Source: Plenodomus lindquistii
Lineage: Eukaryota > Ascomycota > Dothideomycetes > Pleosporales > Leptosphaeriaceae
NCBI GenBank assembly: GCA_025504975.1
Contig: JANUWI010000014.1
Location: 1,146,009 to 1,210,008 of the forward strand
DNA length: 64,000 nt
Direction of reading: 5' to 3'
The translations under genes were made by a program, and so were the position numbers. The notes beneath the pieces were generated by a model that was not told the origin of the DNA, did no database searches, and saw only the letters and a list, made by a program, of their open reading frames with translations. Numbering within the stretch: the first letter of the stretch is position 1; each line of letters starts with the position of its first letter. This document shows positions 60,535 through 64,000 of the stretch, piece by piece.

Positions 60535-62532
60535 TCAGGTCAGAGCTTGAGGGGGCTGGTAGGGCATTTCTGTGCTTAAGGAAGACACAGATACCGACAA
60601 ATCCTCGATGTCGATTTCTTCGATTTCCTTGGTAAGGATATTTCGATTTACCGCTCGCACAGAGTCCCACATGGACTTTGTACGTTTCTTGGCAACAAGA
60701 ACATTCGGTGGGTATGGCAGGTCCGTAAGCCCATGACGGAACCATGCTTTCCTCATGTTCTCCCAGATAGCGGTCGAAGAAACCTGATCCCATACGGGGT
60801 TATATTCGGACACGGCAATGATTGCTTTCGTCCTTTCCCTTTTCTCCAGCCCGGAGCCGGGAAAGTAAGATCGCCATTGGACTTGCCGTGCCCAGGAGTG
60901 TAACACCCGATTTGGCCAGCCGCGCGCTCGGAGCCACGACAAAAATGTCGCCTTCCATGTCAAAAAGTATGACTCCTTATAGCATATTGCGCGGACCCGG
61001 CTGAGCTCGCCTTTGATCATCCCCTTCTTGACCGACAGGGGATGGGCGCTTGCCCATGGGATATATTGGTGGTGGCTAAGCGCCTTGTGATAAGGCGCGA
61101 AGCACACCTCCGCCGACTCGGGGTGCGTGTGGAAGCGTACGTCGAGGAACGGGAGTTCGTGGGCGGAATGCGTCCATTGGATCGAAAGTCCGGGGACGCG
61201 TAATCGATCTAGCGCTTCGTCCGAAGGGTCAAGGGCGAAGATATCATCAATGTATCGTCTGTAAAACAGAGATGGTGACGCGTTGATGAATCCTTGTTCG
61301 TAGAAGGCCATGAAAAGGTTTGCAAAGACTGGAGCGCAATGTAGCCCCATTGGCACTCCGTCTGTCTGACTAACCAAGTATGGTCCGAGCTGAAACAAGG
61401 CGCTAAACCAGATTCGTTCGGCAGCGTCTAAAATCCAGTTCCTGGTCTGCTCATCATACCAGTCGCCGGAAGATAAGATAAGCTGCAGGGCATCACGAAA
61501 ATACCTCCATTGAATATTCGTGTACATGCCCGTCACATCTCCAGAATGGAGACGTGGAGAAGTTTCCAATCTCCTATTAAAATCTGCGACTTCTGAACAC
61601 AGATTCCGACTGCTTTCACATATCCATGGGAAAGATCGTTGAACCGGTAAGAGAAGGGCGTGCAAAATCCTGGCCAGCGGTCCTAACACATAAGAATGCA
61701 TAGGGACTATTGGCCGAATCGTCCATGGATTTTTGTGAATCTTTGGGATACCATGGAAGACAGGGATTGTCGTATTGGAATACGCTGAACGCCAGAATTT
61801 TTGTACCTTTTTTGAAGAAAGGAACGGAAAAACTTCGCCGTTGGGCATCTTGAGCATTCTACCGTTCAGGTCATTGACGCAACCCGTGAAGAAATCGGTA
61901 AAAGCTTCCTTTCCTTGATGCTGAACCTCAAACAGCGGACGGCGCTCCCTGGGAGGGAGATGCGCTGTTGAAGGTGATGGTAGATCCAAAAAGGCTTGGA
62001 TTTGTTCCTCGTACCATTCACGAGTGACGACGACAATCCCCAGGTTTTTGTCGGTGATGAAAGCCAGAAGCTGAGCTTCCGACAGCCATCTTTGCAGGTT
62101 TTTTGGATGGACGGTCACATGAAAGAGAGCATCGTCCTTTACATCTCGTCGGGGTATAGATCGCTCATGGAGCGCATGACGCAGAGTCTTCCTCCCGTCA
62201 AGAATACCATCTGCAAACCAGTCGTCGTCAATGCCAGGGTCCCAACCGGAAGCGAGATACGGGATTGATTTCGCCCAGTCGGGGGCAACGTCATCTTGAT
62301 CGTTACCTTTTTTCCAAAAATAGGTGAGGAGTTTGGCCTTGCGGCAAAGTTCCTCGAACCAATCTTCAGCAACCTTTTCCGAATATCGAATAGGGAAGAG
62401 GTGTTTCAAGTTTACACTAAGGGTGTACTCGATGTCCGGGGGAAGTCTGACACCATCGAGTTTGTGTACACCTGGTTTCCATGACATGAGAGTCTCAAAC
62501 CAATGAGACGGCCATGTACGCCAGATGTACAT
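60535..62532 (-). CDS. ORF2: Penelope-like reverse transcriptase without endonuclease (copy 3)
   Basis: 665 residues, all RT motifs as in copy 2. Differences seen include K-for-R near residue 70, A-for-T in DDVAPDW, T-for-K after KIHKNPW, and the C-terminus QPPQALT instead of QSPRALT. The frame is also open upstream of the ATG into ORF1. The C-terminus matches truncated copy 1. Confidence 0.93.
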   Translation of the reverse strand: MYIWRTWPSHWFETLMSWKPGVHKLDGVRLPPDIEYTLSVNLKHLFPIRYSEKVAEDWFEELCRKAKLLTYFWKKGNDQDDVAPDWAKSIPYLASGWDPGIDDDWFADGILDGRKTLRHALHERSIPRRDVKDDALFHVTVHPKNLQRWLSEAQLLAFITDKNLGIVVVTREWYEEQIQAFLDLPSPSTAHLPPRERRPLFEVQHQGKEAFTDFFTGCVNDLNGRMLKMPNGEVFPFLSSKKVQKFWRSAYSNTTIPVFHGIPKIHKNPWTIRPIVPMHSYVLGPLARILHALLLPVQRSFPWICESSRNLCSEVADFNRRLETSPRLHSGDVTGMYTNIQWRYFRDALQLILSSGDWYDEQTRNWILDAAERIWFSALFQLGPYLVSQTDGVPMGLHCAPVFANLFMAFYEQGFINASPSLFYRRYIDDIFALDPSDEALDRLRVPGLSIQWTHSAHELPFLDVRFHTHPESAEVCFAPYHKALSHHQYIPWASAHPLSVKKGMIKGELSRVRAICYKESYFLTWKATFLSWLRARGWPNRVLHSWARQVQWRSYFPGSGLEKRERTKAIIAVSEYNPVWDQVSSTAIWENMRKAWFRHGLTDLPYPPNVLVAKKRTKSMWDSVRAVNRNILTKEIEEIDIEDLSVSVSSLSTEMPYQPPQALT

Positions 62533-62606
62533 ATATTGTGCAGTGTTACTTGAGAGTTGGTAGAACTCCAGAGGCAGCTTGCCTGATGCGAAGGGAGCCG
62601 GCGCAT

Positions 62607-63605
62607 CTAAGGCTTCTTGGGCTGCCTTTTGGAGGAAGAACCGCGTTTTCCGTTTTTTCGTTGGCGGTCCTTCTTCCCAATTTTGTTGGGATTCTTCTGG
62701 TTTTTGGTCTTGGAGGGACCAGCCCCTCTCCGACCTTTTCCCGATTTTTTCTTGTTGGCTTTGGCCTTGTCTTGGGCAGACTGCCTTTGCCGTTTCGCGA
62801 TTTCTTTGACGAACACTTCGAGACTTTTGGAGTCCGTTGGCATGACGGCTGTCCCGTCTCTACGTGCTCTTTTAACTGTGCTAGATTTCTTTGCCCTAAG
62901 GCTCATCTGTTTCTGCGCAGTATTCTCTCCAATTGATATGGCTGATTGTACCAGGGACAGGGAGCAGGCGGGGTCGAGCAGAATAGCCGAGGCCTCAAAG
63001 CTCACCCCTTCCATCTGGGCGATGGGTAACCAGCTTCTGTGTAGTAAATTCGCCTGCTGTGTCTGGTTGCATAGACCGGTCAGGGATTGCACCTCAAGGT
63101 CCTTGATTTCGATCATGCGGGTGAGTGACAGCTTTTTGGCTTCCTTGAGAGATTCATCGAAATTTCGCGGGATGCTACCGCCGTGTTCAGCAAGCTTGCT
63201 GACCTGAATGGACGGAGCACGAAGGGATTTAAGCTCCAGGATAGAGTCGAAGTTTTCTTTAGCGATGCAATCTCTCCATTCCGCGAGGAGGGAGACTGCA
63301 AGCGCTTTCTTGACGTGTGCTTGCACAATGTTGTCAAGATTGACTCGAGTTCTGTCCTGTGCTACGGCTGGAACGCTAGACACCAGTTGTGCAACGCTGC
63401 GCGAGTTGACGATTTTCTTCAGAAAAGCAGAAACGACTTCAAGCCCGAGGGCCATTCGTCGATTATGCAATTCCGAATTGACGCTGGATTGGGTTTCAAC
63501 GGGAATGGTTGACGAGTCAACCTCCATATCGTCTTGGCGGGGTGAGGGGCCCGCCCTGGCGCGGTTCTGCTGTCCTCGTTGAGGAGTGTGTGGTGAAGCG
63601 GACAT
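62607..63605 (-). CDS. ORF1: basic protein of the Penelope-like element (copy 3)
   Basis: 332 residues, identical to copy 2 except for three changes in the basic tail (N to D, Q to R, R to K). The two changes at or past the slippery region are silent in the overlapping -1 (ORF2) frame. Confidence 0.85.
   Translation of the reverse strand: MSASPHTPQRGQQNRARAGPSPRQDDMEVDSSTIPVETQSSVNSELHNRRMALGLEVVSAFLKKIVNSRSVAQLVSSVPAVAQDRTRVNLDNIVQAHVKKALAVSLLAEWRDCIAKENFDSILELKSLRAPSIQVSKLAEHGGSIPRNFDESLKEAKKLSLTRMIEIKDLEVQSLTGLCNQTQQANLLHRSWLPIAQMEGVSFEASAILLDPACSLSLVQSAISIGENTAQKQMSLRAKKSSTVKRARRDGTAVMPTDSKSLEVFVKEIAKRQRQSAQDKAKANKKKSGKGRRGAGPSKTKNQKNPNKIGKKDRQRKNGKRGSSSKRQPKKP
62652..62658 (-). promoter_or_regulatory. 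Candidate -1 frameshift heptamer A_AAA_AAC (copy 3)
   Basis: Codons are CGA AAA AAC here; the adjacent CAA-to-CGA change leaves the heptamer itself intact. The stem-loop with the compensatory pair is at 62581-62626. Confidence 0.5.
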
Positions 63606-63633
63606 GGTGACCAAAAGAGTTGTTGTTGAGGAG

Positions 63634-63645
63634 GGTTAGGGTTAA
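63634..63645 (+). repeat. Telomere linker (GGGTTA)2 between copies 3 and 4
   Basis: Same 12-bp junction as at 59628-59639, including the shared flanks GAGGA on the left and AAGAGTGACAGAG on the right. Confidence 0.92.
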
Positions 63646-64000
63646 AGAGTGACAGAGCCACTGAAGAGGAACTCGATTGGATTTTATTCTTTCTGTAAAA
63701 TGAAGACTCTAAATATCTCTTGTGAGGAGATACTTTTCGTTTCTTGTTGGATCTACAGAAAGAAACTCGTCAGGAGCGACAGGAGAGCAGTTTATATACA
63801 TCGCCTCGGGGGGATTCCCCCGATGAGTCTGCCTTGCCTCCGAGATAAGCGCTGGGCTTGTCTCAGAATACCGGTTTTACAGTGGGACCGGCGGCAAGCA
63901 AAGGATATCGTTCGCTGGGCTTATCTGTAGAGATGTTGGCCCAAGGGGAGCGTGTTGGTATTCATAGTTCTGGTTAACCGATTAGGGTTAGGGTCAGGGT
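63646..64000 (-). mobile_element. Penelope-like element copy 4, 3' end only (cut by window end)
   Basis: Contains the terminal segment with the ribozyme and the internal telomere-like stretch starting at 63,982; the rest of the element lies beyond the window. It shows that the array has at least four members. Confidence 0.9.
63706..63777 (-). ncRNA. Hammerhead ribozyme, type I (copy 4)
   Basis: Core CTGACGA at 63767-63773 and all helices identical to copy 3. Cleavage here and at 59,703/59,704 would define a 4,006-nt RNA unit. Confidence 0.84.

Larger units (their letters stand above)
59640..63633 (-). mobile_element. Penelope-like element copy 3, full length (about 4.0 kb)
   Basis: Same plan as copy 2 with a repeat period of exactly 4,006 bp including the linker. 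ORF1 63605-62607, ORF2 62532-60535, telomere-like internal stretch 59,975-59,998, ribozyme 59700-59771. Differences from copy 2 are scattered single bases plus a replaced segment of about 20 bp in the 3' untranslated region just past the ORF2 stop. Confidence 0.92.

Noticed and set aside
63649..63930. A 93-codon + strand frame repeated in the element junction segments (also 53585-53866, 59643-59924)
   Set aside because: It is antisense to the ribozyme and interrupted in copy 2; conservation follows from the copies being near-identical, and no domain is recognisable.

Overview
The window looks like the end region of a chromosome from a filamentous ascomycete (Pezizomycotina; the gene types and the heavily RIP-mutated AT-rich block suggest Dothideomycetes, but this is inference). 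Evidence: short 50-60 bp spliceosomal introns with CTAAC-like branch sites, fungal gene families (WSC/chitin-binding wall protein, GH95 fucosidase, mitochondrial Mss51), about 40 kb of almost CpA/TpG-free DNA (the mark of repeat-induced point mutation, RIP), and TTAGGG telomere repeats. The TTAGGG strand is the + strand and reads left to right, so the chromosome end should lie to the right.

Layout. (1) 1-13.8 kb, normal GC genic DNA: an NmrA-like oxidoreductase killed by one nonsense codon, a small coiled-coil protein, a WSC plus double chitin-binding secreted protein, a two-exon GH95 alpha-fucosidase, a two-exon MSS51 sharing its upstream region with GH95, and a long decayed gene carrying three nonsense codons and a frameshift next to the AT-rich block. 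(2) 13.9-53.5 kb, an AT-rich RIP block. Four large blocks are ordered A-B-A'-B' (prime = reverse complement). A and A' carry remains of a Plavaka-type (KDZ) DNA transposase. A' is interrupted by a complete but RIP-destroyed Ty3/gypsy LTR retrotransposon (34,329-42,247; 214 bp LTRs, polypurine tract). A second pair of about 415 bp direct repeats lies at 14.6 and 17.2 kb. (3) 53.5-64 kb, telomere repeats and a head-to-tail array of about 4.0 kb retroelements, all on the minus strand with 5' ends facing the chromosome end. Each full copy has ORF1 (basic protein) and ORF2 (Penelope-like reverse transcriptase without a GIY-YIG endonuclease); copies are joined by (GGGTTA)2 or longer telomere tracts.

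Most interesting system: these telomere-attached, endonuclease-lacking Penelope-like elements carry a full hammerhead-ribozyme core in each of four inter-ORF segments (pseudo-LTRs), which would cut a tandem transcript into 4,006-nt units. At the ORF1/ORF2 junction there is a canonical A_AAA_AAC heptamer in the right frame for a -1 shift into ORF2. It is followed by a stem-loop with a compensatory A-U to G-C change between copies. The two intact copies show no RIP although they are long, nearly identical repeats beside a saturated RIP block, so they are probably recent or arose after RIP weakened. No tRNA, rRNA or CRISPR array was seen.
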